Below, piece by piece: positions 10,111 to 22,234 of a stretch of DNA of 64,000 nucleotides. Origin of the DNA: Alligator mississippiensis (taxonomy: Eukaryota > Chordata > Crocodylia > Alligatoridae). How positions within the stretch are numbered: position 1 is the first letter of the stretch; each line of letters begins with the position of its first letter. Where the stretch lies: NCBI RefSeq assembly GCF_030867095.1, contig NC_081828.1, positions 573,001 to 637,000 of the forward strand. The letters run 5' to 3'. The translations under genes were made by a program, and so were the position numbers. A model generated the notes under the pieces. The model worked only from the letters and a program-made list of their open reading frames with translations, did no database searches and had not been told where the DNA came from.

Positions 10111-13100
10111 CTGCGTCTCCCCGCTCGGCGCGCCGGTGACCCTGGCAGCCTCGCTGACCGCCAGGCTTGCGGGTCACTGCTCATCCCGTCCGCGACTGGG
10201 ACAGGGATTCGGGACGAACCGCGGGGCTGGAGACAGGACAGCGGCGTCGGAGCAGGAGCCCCGGGGCTTCAGCTGAGTGCAGCCGGGCGGGCAGAGGCAG
10301 CAAGGGGCATCCCCCAGGGAGCCGGACGCGCAGACCAGACTCAGGCCTGGCTGGTGCTGGGAAGCCGCGGTGGCGGCAGCGGTGGGGCACGAACACGGCT
10401 TGGTGGCGCAGCACAGAGGGTCTCTGAGCTCTGAGCTGGGAGATACGATGGACCCCCCCCCAGGCCTGTGGAAGATGAGAGGGACAGCCTTGCGCGTGCC
10501 CCGAGCCCTGGCCTGACGGGGCTGCCCAGAGCAGTCGTGGCTCCAAGGAAGGAGCAGAAGGACCAGCTCAGCCCACCACTGCCGATCTCAGCCGCTCCCG
10601 ACGTGGCGTCCCCTTCTGCTCCCCCACGCTCCTTGGCCGCTCTGTGCCAGGTGGCCCCAACCTGCCCCTGCAACCAAGCCACAAACACGGCAGCCACCAA
10701 GTGGAAGACCCCCGGGCAGGAGCACGGCTGAGAGCCCCTGCCCACTGGCACGACTGCTGCCCTCGGGCCCCAGACGACGGAGCCAGACACCACGGACTGT
10801 GCACCAGCTTTCCTACAGAGCCCGTACTAGAGCCCGCCGAGGGTGCAGGGGCTCAGGGCAGGGCAGCCAGGCTGGCAGGTGTGGCCTGGGCTGACACCCC
10901 TGCCCCCCCATTGCACCCCCAGCCCCAGCGCTCCCCCCTCCTGGCAGCTCACACCCACTTGCTGCAACTTGGGGCATTTGTGCTGGGAGTTGGGCCAGGC
11001 ACGGACTGTCCGCTCTGGCATGCTCCTGTCCTGACCGGGGGCTCAGGAGAGCGTGACTGCCTGGCTCCCGTGCCCGCCAGCCTCCTGGTTGTTCCATGGG
11101 TGCCCCTGCCCCAGACCCGACCAGGCGGGGCGAGGAGGGTGGTGATTCGGTGGGCTGAGAGCCCTGGGCTGCCCCGTTTTAGTGGAAGTGGCTCAACGGT
11201 GCGGGGCGAGGTGCCCTTCAGTTTTTCTGGCTGCATCTCCTAGGGGCCCCTGGGCTCCAGCGCGGTCCTGTCCTGCACCCCGGCATGGGCTGTCAGGCTG
11301 CTTTGCTGGACAGCAGCTTGTCGGACAGCTCGCGGGGCCGCGTGCGAGGCGGGGGACCCGGTCACACCAGGTGCAGGCGCTGGGCCCGGCCGCACGTTCG
11401 GCGGCACCACAACCAGGCACAGGTGTGCCGGGCCAGCGAGGTGCTCTGTGCAGCAGGTGTGTAGTACCAACGCTTGGCTGCCCAGAGCAGGTGCCTGCTG
11501 GTCGGCTGCTGGGAACATGACAAGCACCTGGTACAAGTATCGATGCTTTATCACGCCGAGCACGTGGTGAACCGTGTTCCAGCAAGGCGCTGTCGCACAC
11601 GACTGGGCGGCTGCAGCGGTGCCTCCTGCATCGCATGCCCGCACGCGGCTGGGCTCTGCTTCACGGCGGAGGGCAGCTCTGGGCTGTCCAGGTCAGCGAT
11701 GGTCCCAGGCGGGAGGCAGGCGTGAGGAGCGCAGCCAGCGCCCAGCCAGGCGGCTGTGCAGGGCGGAGGTGAAGGAGAGGGATTTGGGCGCTGAGGCAGG
11801 GGCAGGGCAGTGTCCTACTGTGTTTCCCAGGGCCACCAAGCTGCAAGCAGCACCAGCCTCTCCCCAGGGAGCCCAAAGAGCCTTTGATCCTGTGTGCGCC
11901 CCTGGGGCAACGAGTCCTCCCATCCCGGGCAGCTGTATCAGGTCTGGTTTGCCTGTGAAAGCATCCTCAGCCCCTGCAAGGGCCCTGCTCCCACAGCCCC
12001 GTGCTGCCGTTCCCTTCCTGCTAAGGGGCGATTGCTCTGCAAGGACAGAGATGGTCTTGAGGACTGCGCAGCCCTCGCTGCCCGGGTCCGGACGGCCAGC
12101 ACCAGCCGCAGCCTGGCCGCAGAGAGCAGCCCCCCAGCAATCACGGCCTGGCTTACAGTCACCCCTCCCCTCGCTGGCGGCTCTAAGCACTCAGAGGCAC
12201 CCAAATCCCAGACCGTGGTGGCCGTGCGGTGCTGGCTGCCCTGCCGTGGACAGCAGGCGGGTGGGAGAGTCCTGCAGGGCCGGGAGACGGGCAGCACGAG
12301 CTCATGCAGCTCTGCCAGGATGGCCCAGGTGCCCCATACTTTACTTATGCGGCGCCAATCAGCCCCGCGCCCCAGCGCAAGCAGCAGTGCCGGAGTGCTC
12401 CCGGCTGGGCTGGGCCGGGCCGGGCCGGGCTGGGCTGGAGGCACTTCCAGCCTCATTCATTTCCTGGAGAGGTGAAGAGTGCTGGCTCGACCCGGCGACG
12501 TCGTCATGCCCACACCTGCCCTCTCTCCTCGGTGCCGCCACGTCCCAGGCAGAGAGAGGCTGGCGGCCCGGGGCAGCCCAGCGCCTGCTGCAGCCGGGAG
12601 GGCAGCGCTTCCCGGGGCCTGCTTGGCTTCGCGGCACAGCCTTGCTCCGGACAGCTGGCATCGTCCTCCTGGGATGTGCCATGCGGGCGAGCGGGCGGGC
12701 CCCGAGGTGTCTTGGTGCCAGCCACGAGCAGGGAGGGCTGCGGGGATGTTCCTGCCGGCGCCAGGGCCTCCTGGCATCTCGCTGCTGCTCGGCAGCCCCT
12801 GCCAGCCCCTCGTGCTCCCGGCTGCAGCCCAGGCAAGGGCACTGCTGCCGGCGGCTCCGGGGACGCTGCGTGCAGCGGGGAGCAGGCCCAGCCCCGTCGC
12901 AGCGGTGCCAGCAGGGGCAGGCTGGTACGGGAGATCCGGAGCTGACAAGCAGAGAAAAATGTAAGCAGCTTCTGAGCACGGAGAGGAGCCTCCTCCTGAG
13001 CCCCTGGGCCACGCCTGGGCTCCGCTCGGCCCCGACTGCCCGGGCAAAATCACCCCGTGGTGCCCAGGCAGCTTTGAAGCCCTTCCGAGCCCACCGTGGC

Positions 13101-14987
13101 CCTTTCTGCGCTCCAGTCCCCTCCTGCGGAGGATGCGGGTGCAGTTTCTGCCATGCATGGAGCGAAGCTAGAGCCACTTCTCTGGCAACAAGCAGCGCCC
13201 TCCTGCTCTGGTGGGTCTGGGAAGACAGCGCACGTCTGCCTATGACTGCTTGAGAGCGAGCAAGGGGCATTTACTACCGATTTCAGGACCAAGAGCGCAG
13301 CGATGTCAGCCATGCAGGAGCCCGTCGGGGAGGCGGGCAGAGGTGCAGCGCGGCACCAGACAGAAAGGGCCCCCCGCTCCGCACAGCACGGTGCCCGGCG
13401 GGGGCTCCTGGGGCGCCAGGGCACTGCATGCCAGCTGGGGGGAGCCCTGGGGCTGTCCCCACAGCCCTTGCAGCCAGGGCTCGCACTCCCCGGGGTATTG
13501 ACCCTTCTTCACCTGATCCACGACACGTGAAGGGCCAGGATACACCTCATCCCGGTCTGCCGTGGTACCTCACAAGGATGACACAGGGCCCAGGTCACGC
13601 CAGCGCTCTGCTCACGCTGCGCCTGCGACGGGGCGAGGAACTGGGGCCTGCACGGCCGCAGGCGAGCGTGAGCGAGTGTGAGCACCGCACATGCTGATGC
13701 CCAGCCACCCCCGCCACCTGCCACAGCTCCCACGCCGAGAGCAGCGGGCCAGGGCAGGGCAGGGCGGCGGCGGCGGCGGCCCTGGGGCTCGCTGGGCTGC
13801 AGCCCGGGTGTCAGAGCTCGCGTGCCAGCTCCAGGCTAAACCTACACCGCGGCTTCAAGCTTGCCGAGGACCCGCCAGGCATCTCCCCAGCCCCAGTCTC
13901 AGCGCTGGAGAGGGAAAGCCTGGGAGCGGCAGACGGGGTGGAGGGAGACAGGCAGAGACCGGGGGCTGCCGGTCAGGACAGGTCCCGCGTGGGCGGCTGG
14001 GGCAGTGTCGGTGCCACCGGGGTCTCGGCAGAAGAGCCCAGAATTGCTCGTTTGCACGGGTCTTAAAATAACCCTCCCCCCGCCTGGCTCTGCGCTCCAG
14101 AAACCTGTTGATATGGCAACCCTGCTCTCAGGGAGCACCCGCTCCTTGCTCATCGACTTCCCCATTCATGCGCCAGCCTTGCCGCCGGGCTCGGGTCGCA
14201 CAACTGCTCCGGTGCACGGCGCAGAGCAGAGCTGTGCAAACTGCCCGCAGGCAGGGAGCAGGGCCTGGGCCCGGGCCCTGCCGGTCAGGGCAGGTCAGCC
14301 TGCCCTGCAGGTCCTGCTCGTTTTCCACTTTCCCCAAGTGTGAAACAGTCGGTGCGACGCTCCCCGCAGCCGCGGTGACTCAGCGCTCAGGACTCCTGGC
14401 AGCGCCGTCCCTGCTGCGACGCTCCACCATATGTCTGCGCCGCAGATGCTCGGGGGTTTGGAGAGCAGACACGGAGCCTCCGTCCCGAAATGTCTGCCAG
14501 CAGTTTGCATAACGCTCCGGGAGCCCGCGCGCAGGGATGCAGCACCACTGTTTGGGAACATTTGCTGCTTGTTAAAGACAGAGCTGCCTGGCGTCACCCA
14601 ACACTGCACCATGTGCGGAGCGGCACAGCGCGCCCATGCAGCCCCGCGGACTCGCTCGCTTGGAGGGCAAGGTTGGGCTGGGACGGGCAGAGCCAGCCTC
14701 TTGCCAGGAGCCCCGTGGCTGGGCAGCCTTCCTGGGCACGACTCTGCCTCGAGGTAGCCCTGGCCTGGAGTGGCAGCCACGTGTCCCTGGCATGTCCGCT
14801 GGAATCGCGTGGCCCTGGCGTGGCATGGCGTGAAGCTCCCACCTCTGCAACCGGCCACACGAACCACTTCCCCTACAGCAGCCAAACGCGCCAGCGAGGA
14901 AAGGCCCATGCGAGACAGCGCCTGGGCCCCTGGCAGCTTGCGCCCAGGCGGTGGCAGGCGAGAAGGGGGGAGCAGGGAGTGGGAAAG
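10111..14987. other. Long GC-rich non-coding stretch
   Basis: Nearly 5 kb without a recognisable gene. A plus-strand frame of 559 codons (11,574-13,253) and minus-strand frames of up to 303 codons are present. They have skewed Ala/Pro/Arg/Gly/Ser/Cys composition, no domain, no signal or membrane segment and no start context, and they overlap each other on both strands, so they are treated as compositional. Small GC runs occur at 12,405-12,437 (GGGCC/GGGCT) and 13,764-13,782 (GGC). Confidence 0.55.
13764..13782. repeat. (GGC)n microsatellite
   Basis: About six GGC triplets, preceded by two GGGCA units. Confidence 0.85.
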
Positions 14988-15185
14988 GCAGCTTGATAAC
15001 AGACTCTTAGCTCTCAATCATCTGCTTTTAAAAAGCCGCCTTTGCACTCAATTCGGAGTCTCTGGTGGCTGCAGACTCCAGCTCTTTAAAATCAAATGGT
15101 GCTTAAAATTAATTCTCAGCTGATGAAAGAATTTTGATTGATGAATTACATTTCTCGGTGTTTCTAAATGAACATTTCTTCCCAC
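14988..15185. promoter_or_regulatory. Candidate conserved non-coding enhancer islet
   Basis: About 200 AT-rich bases between GC-rich blocks. TGATTGATGAATTACA (15,135-15,150) joins Pbx/Meis-like and homeodomain-like words. CAGCTGATGA (15,117-15,126) contains an E-box. TAATT words sit at 15,109-15,114. No repeat or exon explains the islet. Regulatory function is inferred from composition and motif clustering only. Confidence 0.5.
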
Positions 15186-16130
15186 CGCCTCCTCTTCCCC
15201 TCCTCTCTGACACTCGGCCCTCGGCCGCGCACGGGCCGTGACCTCACAACTGTCTTCAGGGGAGCGCGCCGTGACATCACAGGGACCGCGCGTGGGAGGC
15301 TGTGGGGGCACAGCCGTTACAGGGCACGGGGCGCCGTTACACAGCTAGCGACCTGCCTCGAGGAAATTAAACGAGACGAGGCGCGCGTCCTTGCTGTGCA
15401 GGGCTGCTCGGAAAGGCTGCGCAGCCCGTCCCCGAGGGAGACAGCAGGCGATCCCAGCTCCTCCTCCCCAGGTCCTTCGTGCCACTGTCACAGCCCCTCC
15501 AGGGCGCCCGACACGGGCCCTCGGCCTCTGGCCATGCCCGGTCCTGGGCTGGGCTCCTGCCGTCCTCTCCCCCTGACCAGGCCCTGGCGCTGCCGAGTCC
15601 AGCAGCCTGGAGCCAAGGTCGACGCCGGCTCCCGCCCGGAAGTGGAAGGATTCCCTGGTGACCGCGAGCGCTCCCAAAGCAAGTCCTGTTCATCCGGACG
15701 GAAAGCCGTACTGAGGAAATACGCTGTAAAGCACTGCGCAGCCTCGCGTACCCAGCCTGCGCACGTGGGCACCTGCCCCCTCCAGAGCCCGTCTCCGGTC
15801 ACCGTCCCATGGCTGCTGGCTTTCCGCCGGGGAGCGTCTCTCTCCCCAGGTCAGGGCTGCTGTTCTTGCACAGCGCTGAGCCCTCGGACGTCCTAGGCTC
15901 CTCGAACCAAGGCAGACCGGCCCGTGCTGCTGCAGCCCGGGGTACGGGCGCTGCAGTGGGCGCAGTCCCTTGCACTGCTGCAGCAAGCACCGACCCTGTG
16001 ACCCGCAGTGGAGCCGGGAACGCGCCACAGAGCCCACAAGGATGCGTGCCGCGGGGGTGAGCCCTTTGCCCGTCCCTCCATGGAGTCCAAGAAGAACATG
16101 CCGCAGTGCAGCAGCCTAGCCTGTCCTTGC
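15186..16130. other. GC-rich non-coding stretch
   Basis: No gene recognised. A CRE-like GTGACATCAC word lies at about 15,269-15,278, close to the preceding islet. Confidence 0.5.
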
Positions 16131-16134
16131 GTTC

Positions 16135-16245
16135 AACAGCACTTGGAAGAGGTGGTTTAATCAGGGATGCTCCGGCCGTGGGACCAGATAACCTCACGAG
16201 GTCCCTTCCAGCCTGGCTTTCCTGTGACAGCAGCTGCAAGCACTG
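16135..16245 (+). mobile_element. CR1 3'-end fragment
   Basis: The terminal part of a CR1 element in sense orientation. 16,165-16,226 follows the pattern 'GGGATGCTC..GGACCAGATAACCTCA.GAGGTCCCTTCCAGCCT', the usual end just before the terminal octamers. The octamer array itself has decayed. Confidence 0.65.
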
Positions 16246-16259
16246 GATGTCCTCAGAGC

Positions 16260-17990
16260 CCACTGCTGGTGGCAGCAGCTCAGGCAGCTCAGGCTGTGGT
16301 AGTGCTGGGGGAAACCGCAGGCCTCTGTCTCAGCAGCCTCCCAAACCCTTTCACCCATGCTTTTTGCAAGCAAGGCATCGCGCTGTCAGCCCCAGAGAAG
16401 AGTGTGGGAGCTGGAGGTATGGCGGAGCAGGGCTCCCCCTGGCCCTGCCGGTGACTCTGCCGGGAGCATCCACTCTGCACCTCCAATGTAGAGCCATGGG
16501 GCTCATCCCTGCATGGACCCATCCAGAGACACCCGGGGCAGGGGCCCTGGACCCTCTAAGGAAGGCAGATAAGCCACAAAGACCGTGCCAGGCTCTAGCC
16601 ACCACTTGAGTGCAGAGGGGAAGAGGGGCCCTCTTCTCCAGCAGCTCCCGGGCAAAGGCAGCTCAGAGCAGGCGATGCTCCAGGCTCACAGCGCAGAGCC
16701 AGGCTGGTTGGCACCTTCCTGCTGCTTTCTAGAGCCCCAGCCTGGCCGACCCTGGGGCCTCACGGCCCCTTCCCAGTTTCAGCTGCAAGAGCCTTGCAAA
16801 GCTGCCACTTCTGCTGGCGGGGAGGGATGGAGAGGGGGAGGACATGGCTTCCCCATACCAGCTCCAGATGGCAGGCACTGTGCCTCTCCTCAGGAGCCAG
16901 GATGTGGCCACAGAGTCTCTTACATGGGAAACCCAGCTGTGCCCTTCCCACCCGGAGCAGTGTCTGCACCCACAGGCCTGTGCCGTGTGCCCACGCCCCT
17001 GGCGAGCAAAGGGGAGGCAGGGAGCTGGAGTCCAGGCAGCTCCACAACCCACTGGGAGGATACAGGCAGTATCGCTGCACGACCCTGGTGTCCACCGGAG
17101 CACCCAAGACAGGGACATGGGCTGGGACTCTGCAAAAACACCCACGAACAGAGCTCCCCAAAGCCCGGAGCCTCAACACAGCATGGGGCTGGGGAGGCGA
17201 GAGGACGGGTGGAGCCTGCAGGTTGCTGCTGGGAGAGCATCCTCCCCATTTATCCGCCCGTGGCGGCAGCCCTGCCCGAAGGTCAGCCGTGGCAAGCCTT
17301 TCCAGACCCCGTGTTCTTGCTGCTCTGCCAGCCGGCCCTGCCTCTGGCTGCTCGGAAAGTCTCCTCGGCCGCGGAAAGGCAGCCCCCGACTCCCGCAGAG
17401 CCGTGCTGCAACCCGTGCCTCGGACTCTGCTCCTGGAGTCCCCCCCGGTTTGGGGACTTGGCACTCTGTCTCCTGTCTGCAGCCCTCCTCTGGCGACGGG
17501 TCCTGACGCTGGCACCGGAGGAGCCAGACAAGGCGCGCCCGCAGCCGGCGTGGCTGGGACCACGTGTGCGCAAGAGCGCTGAGCACGTGGCGAGGGGCAC
17601 GCTGATTCTGAATGCTGCAGTCCTGCTCTGCCTGGGGCAAAGCCCATCAGATATAGCCCTTGAAGGGCTCCAGGGAGGCCTCTGCCTTCGCACTGTGCAA
17701 ACCAGACCTTCTCCCCCCAGCTGTGTGACAGCCAACAGCCCAGCGTGCCCTTCCTTCCTCATCATCAGGATGATATTTCGCCAATGCAGAGCCCAAATGC
17801 TACCAGCTGACTATGGCAACCGAAGACGCCTTAGTTGTAAGAAGCCGTGAATAAACGCTGGGAATGCAGCGTGTGGCCTTTGATGAGAGGAGCATCTCTA
17901 GGTCCTGGCCCTGCTCACCAAGGGGAGTCAGCACAAGGGTTAACCTCGGAGCCAGGCAGCAGGGCTCCTTCCCCCCGAATCTGCAGGGAG
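16260..17990. other. GC-rich non-coding stretch
   Basis: No gene recognised. A plus-strand frame of 421 codons (16,585-17,850) has no family resemblance and overlaps frames of similar length on both strands. No repeat identified. Confidence 0.5.
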
Positions 17991-17994
17991 CCCT

Positions 17995-18055
17995 CCAGCA
18001 GAATGCATTTGCATGAAATATTCATTAGGCGCTAAATAAGGAGTGCGCCAAGCTC
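17995..18055. promoter_or_regulatory. POU-type octamer plus dyad
   Basis: A perfect octamer ATTTGCAT (18,007-18,014) runs directly into ATGAAATATTCAT (18,013-18,025), an inverted repeat ATGAA-ATA-TTCAT resembling POU class III dimer sites. It is an AT-rich islet in GC-rich DNA. Binding is inferred from motif identity. Confidence 0.5.
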
Positions 18056-18728
18056 TGGCCGCAGCGTGGGCCAGGCCAGGAGTGCCTGGGGAAGCTCCTG
18101 GCTGGTGCCGTGCAGGACAGACTGGCTGGGCACACCAGTCCAGCTTGGCCTTGGCATCGCATCAGTGGAATTTGCAAACAGCAAAGGCTGCTTAAACCTC
18201 GTGACGGGAACGGTTTGCTGCAGCGAGCTCGCTTGGCTCTCCCCTGCGTGAGCACGTGCTGGGAAGCACAGTGCCCTCCTGCTCCAGCACACACTCCCCC
18301 AGAGCTCCTGGCTCCGCGCGGGACGGAGCCGCAGCGAGGGGCAGACTCCTGTCCCCATGGACCAGAGGTAGCAAACACTCCTCTGTGGCTGCAGACTATC
18401 AGCCCAAGCGCTGGCTGCTGCTGAGCTCTGCCGGCAGCCTCTCGGTGCACACCTGCCCAGCTGCAGGGGTCTGCAGGCCGCCTGGGCTGGTGACGCGGCC
18501 TGTGCAGGAGGCAAGAACATGGGCGGTTTGGCAAGGGGAGGAGCGGGGCAGCAGATGCAGGATCTTTCTGTTGTTCACAGCAGGACTATGCCTTGGGCTT
18601 GCTCACTCTGCAAAAGCACGCACAGCTTTTGCCTGGGGCTGGATCAGAGCACTGCCCACTTTCTCCGTGGTCCTGGACACGAGGAGAAGCCTTTCTAATG
18701 GCACAGGCACTGGGCAGGCTATTTGTTA
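18056..18728. other. Non-coding stretch, nothing recognised
   Basis: Moderately GC-rich. No gene and no clear repeat until the 148-bp duplicated segment. Confidence 0.5.
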
Positions 18729-18876
18729 ACCACTATTTGTTAACAGGGAGGCATCAACAAGTGGGGCTGACTCAAGTGGGGCTGTCTCGCTCGGTCCAGC
18801 GCTATTTAATATTTTATCCAAGGACCGGGATGATTGAATACAACCTCTGCTGGTAAAGTCTGAGGGCTATTTATTT
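18729..18876 (+). repeat. 148-bp duplicated segment, copy 1 (CR1-derived)
   Basis: Identical to 22,235-22,382 except for one base (A in this copy, G in the other, in the TCGGTCC-A/G-GCGC context). Internally it reads as a decayed CR1 reverse transcriptase block: 'CTCAAGTGGGGCTGTCTCGC' followed by 'GCTATTTAATATTTTATCCA' is the counterpart of the sequence coding [13 protein letters not shown]. This copy begins just after a short direct repeat (ATTTGTTAAC at 18,721-18,730 and again from 18,734). Confidence 0.9.
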
Positions 18877-19004
18877 TGCAAGAACAGGTCAGAGAAACCT
18901 CCGTCAGGGTGCTCCAGCCGACCCTCACCGCTGGCTCAATACCAAGGGGGGCTGCGATGACTTTGAAAGGCCTGTCCCAGTCCTGCATTTCTGTGACTGT
19001 CGAA

Positions 19005-19175
19005 CCACAGAATCACAGGACAGCAGGGCTGCAAGGGATGCCCAGAGGTCGCATCTAGTCCAGCCCTCTGCCTAAGGCAGGATCATCCCTACACAAACAA
19101 CCCCAGGCAAATCCTTGTCTAGCCTATTACTGAAAATACGCCGTCAGCCCCATCACAGTCACAAGGCACCGCGCC
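19005..19175 (-). mobile_element. CR1 3'-end fragment
   Basis: Antisense CR1 3' end: ACAGAATCACAGGACAGCAG is followed by the block corresponding to 'GGGACC..AGGTCATCTAGTCCA.CCCTCTGC' and then AATCCTTGTCTAGCCT. The terminal octamer remnant (ACAGAATCACAG) lies at the left edge, which fixes the orientation as minus. Confidence 0.7.
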
Positions 19176-19179
19176 CAAA

Positions 19180-20382
19180 CCTGCCACAGGTAGAGCAGAG
19201 GGCCCAGCAGGCAGTGTCCTGCAAGGGTTGCTAAACTCTGTTCCACAGATCCTATACCGACGTGCTCAGGGGGACGCACTGAGCTATCCCTCCCCGGCAG
19301 ACATGGGCTAAGGGGTGAGAGGCATCTTCACGCACCCGCCTTGCACCGAAAGGTTTAGTCTCTGCAGCATGGTGCCACGGCTGCTGCTTTAATAGGTTCT
19401 GGGAGCTGCATGTGTTGCAGAAGCCTTCCGTCTCCCCATGGATCAAGGGATGTTTGCTGTGTGATGTTTCCCACCTCGCTGTGACCTGGCGCGCCTGCCT
19501 CTGCTCCTTTCCCCTCTCGTGTTATTTTTGCAGCTCGACTGCGGAGCGCTCCGTGTCACCCGGCTGAGAGGAGCGGTTTGAACATATTCCCCAAGCGCGC
19601 TACAGGGACGCGGGGCCTGCAAAGAGAGCGCTGCGATCGATCCGGGTGCTGCGGAGCAAGGGCAGCCGCGCACACGCAGCAGACGCCTCTGCGGTTCACA
19701 GGCCGGTCAGCAGGAATAGGAGCCCAGCGGATGGAGATTTTCATTCACGCGGCAGAATACGAGCGTTTTCATCTCAAAGGCATGGCCTCTCTTTCGTGGC
19801 TGCTCCCAGCAGCCATCCCTCCATCATTTAGGTCCCACACAAGCCCAAAGCAAGGCCGAGTGCAAGCCACAAGAGTTCATTCTAAGATGGCAACCAGGCT
19901 GGCGTGCGCGTGGAAAGCCACGGGCACTGGTGATGACCGCTCACATCCCGCGCTTGGGCGTTTCTTCCTGCCCCTCCAGCTTGGCCATGCTGTTGCAGCC
20001 TGCCCTCCCTCCCTCCTGCCCCTGCCCGCAGAACGAAGGCTGGGCTCGGGTCTGGGCACAGTGCTGGGGAAGGATGTCGCAGTGCTTTAGTCCCGTGGTC
20101 AGAAAGCAAAGCTGTCACTCGCCAGCAAGTGAGGAAGATAGCCTGGGTTTCCAGGGCCCCTGCACGGGCTGCTGAGGCAGCCACCGGCTGGCACGGAGAC
20201 GTACGCCCTCCGAATCGGAGACCAGGAGCAGCTGGCACCCTGGCAGCTAGTGCAGCGAGCGCGACGAAATCCAGAGCGAGCAGGGCATCAGTAACAGGGC
20301 CGCAGAAATCACCTCTCCAAGCTGCGGCATCCCTGGCCCGCATCAGCCGGCAGCCGTGTGGAGAGAGGCAGCCGGGGAAGGA
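19180..20382. other. Non-coding stretch, nothing recognised
   Basis: Moderately GC-rich, no gene or repeat recognised. Confidence 0.5.
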
Positions 20383-20485
20383 GCAAGGATGCCATTACAG
20401 GTGTCAAGTGCCCGAGATGTGATTACAAATGTCACGCCTGGCCCTGCGCATGGTTAATTATTCATGGGTTATTGTTGCAGGCCTG
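20383..20485. promoter_or_regulatory. Candidate enhancer islet (T-box, homeodomain words)
   Basis: A short AT-leaning islet with AGGTGTCAAG (20,399-20,408, T-box half-site plus NK2-like), GATTACAAAT (20,421-20,430) and GGTTAATTATTCATG (20,452-20,466, HNF1/POU/homeodomain-like). It is bounded by GC-rich DNA, with no repeat signature. Confidence 0.45.
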
Positions 20486-21825
20486 CTCTGCGTTGGTGCT
20501 GACGGGGATAACCAGCTCCTAACGAGCGTGCTGGGGTGAACCGACGCTGGAAGAAAGCCCTTCCCAGCACGGCCTCCTGGCCTGACAACGCCGCGCAGCG
20601 GTCCGAGGGGCGGCCGAGGCCAGCAAGGCGCTGCGTGCAGGGCTGAGGGCAGGGCAGGGCAGGGCAGGAGAGAGCCCTGCAGCCTGGCCATGCCAGATTA
20701 CCCATTCACCCCTCTCTCCGCTCCCGCAGCCTTCATACCTGGCTCTCCTCCACTCTTCTGTGCTTCAGTGAAAACTGGAGGACGTTTGGCCTTGTTTCCA
20801 GGAGGAAAAGGGCCAGAAGAAGGGCAGGGGATGGTCTCTTTCCCCTGGGAGCTCCCCCAGCCCGCAGACAGGTTGATCCCTCGGCGTGGCCTTGCCCAGG
20901 GCGTGCGGCTTTGGAGCCCACCCGTGCCGGCTCCTTGTTGCTGCAGCCGGGACAGAGTCCTAGCAACGGGCTGGTGCTAACGAGCTGAGCCGGATGCCAC
21001 GGCAGGCTGCGGCGGGAGGCAGACCGGGGCCGACTCGGGCACGCACGAAGAGGCGATTCCAGCACAGATCAAGGCACTGGCAGGTGCTTAACAATGTTTT
21101 CCCCACCGGGTCTCGCACAGACCTCAGTTGTCTTTAATCTATCCTTCTACTGTCTGAAAGTGGTTTTCCCTTTCTCAATTGAAATAAAACCCCTGTTCTC
21201 AGCTTCCCCCTGCACCACCTGCCCCTGTTACAAAGCTACGTGGGGATGGGGTTTGGGTTTTCCGAGAAAGCTGCAGCAAGGCCAGGACTGGGGCGGGGGC
21301 GACTGGGCCAGCGTCTGCGCAGATCCGGGGAGCTCTGTGCATTGACCCCAGCAGCCCCACGGGGCACGGGGCACGGGGGCTCGGCGCGCACCGCCCGGCT
21401 CTCCCCCTCCCCGCAGGAAGAGCGCAGAGCCCGCCGCGTGAGGCCACGGGCTGCGGTCCGCAGAGCCTCGCAGCTGCGCCCGACTGTCGCGGCTCCGAGC
21501 AGAGAGGGGTGCTGCCCATCTCAGCCTGAAGTCAGGCAGATTTGCAGCGTATGGACTAACTACATCTCAGCCTAGTGGGATGAAATCTGTGATTCAGCGG
21601 GTGCATCTACATGTGCAATTAGCATGTAGCAGTAAACTGTGGCGCAGTTTGCGTGGCAGTTTATTGCTGCCAGGTGCAGCGTTTGCCTGCGCACCCAGGG
21701 CCACCGCGTGCCGAGCTGGGGCAGAGCAGCCGTGGCTGGCAGGGCCCGAGGGTCAGGCTGCTGGGCTGCAGGGCCCCGCGGTGGTCATGTGCAGTCCGGC
21801 CCCTGGGCCTGGCAGGGGCACACAC
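20486..21825. other. GC-rich stretch, nothing firmly recognised
   Basis: No gene recognised. A GGGCA-unit run is at about 20,646-20,669. An AATAAA word at about 21,184 is not linked to any exon. 21,585-21,665 contains interlocked words (GTGCATCTACATGTGCAATTA and related) that may be a piece of a dispersed repeat, but no terminal repeats were found. Confidence 0.45.
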
Positions 21826-21829
21826 ATCT

Positions 21830-22215
21830 AAACCAACCCAGAAAAGTGCGTGTCTAACTTGTGCTTAAAAACTTCCGAGGGAGGAGACCCCACAACCTCT
21901 CCGTGGGCCCAGGCGCCGGCTGAACCCCTCCCCTATGAGAAAGCTCTGCCTAGTCTCCAATCTACATTTCCCTTATTGCCATTCAAGGCTGTTATTCCTG
22001 GTCCTGTCCCCTGCGGCCACAGAAAATAGTCTATCATCATCCTCTTTATAATCGCCCTTCAGATACTTGAAGACTGGTATCAAGACCTCCCTTCTCTTCT
22101 CCAGATTAAATATTCCCAGTCCTTTCAGCCTCTCCTCATAAGTCTCCCTTCCCAGGCCTCTAATCATTTTTGTCACTCTCTGCTGGACACTTTCTAATTT
22201 GTCCCTGATAACAGC
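21830..22215 (-). mobile_element. CR1 LINE 3' part (ORF2 C-terminus and 3' region)
   Basis: The minus strand reads the CR1 ORF2 C-terminus: a frame at 22,190-21,973 gives LESVQQRVTKMIRGLG, then EERLKGLGIFNLEKRR, then PVFKYLKG. This is the family pattern 'LExVQRRATKMIxGL...RLxxLxLxxLxxRRxR...YKYLxG'. Downstream (toward 21,830) lies the 3' region. The element stops near 22,215, just before the 148-bp duplicated segment. Confidence 0.85.
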
Positions 22216-22234
22216 CCCTCCCTGGCAGCGCCCT

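Noticed and set aside
11574..13253. 559-codon plus-strand open frame
   Set aside because: GC-rich composition, no family motif, overlapped by long frames on the other strand, no splice or start context. Stop codons are simply rare at this GC content.
16585..17850. 421-codon plus-strand frame
   Set aside because: No recognisable domain, compositional, with overlapping frames of similar length.
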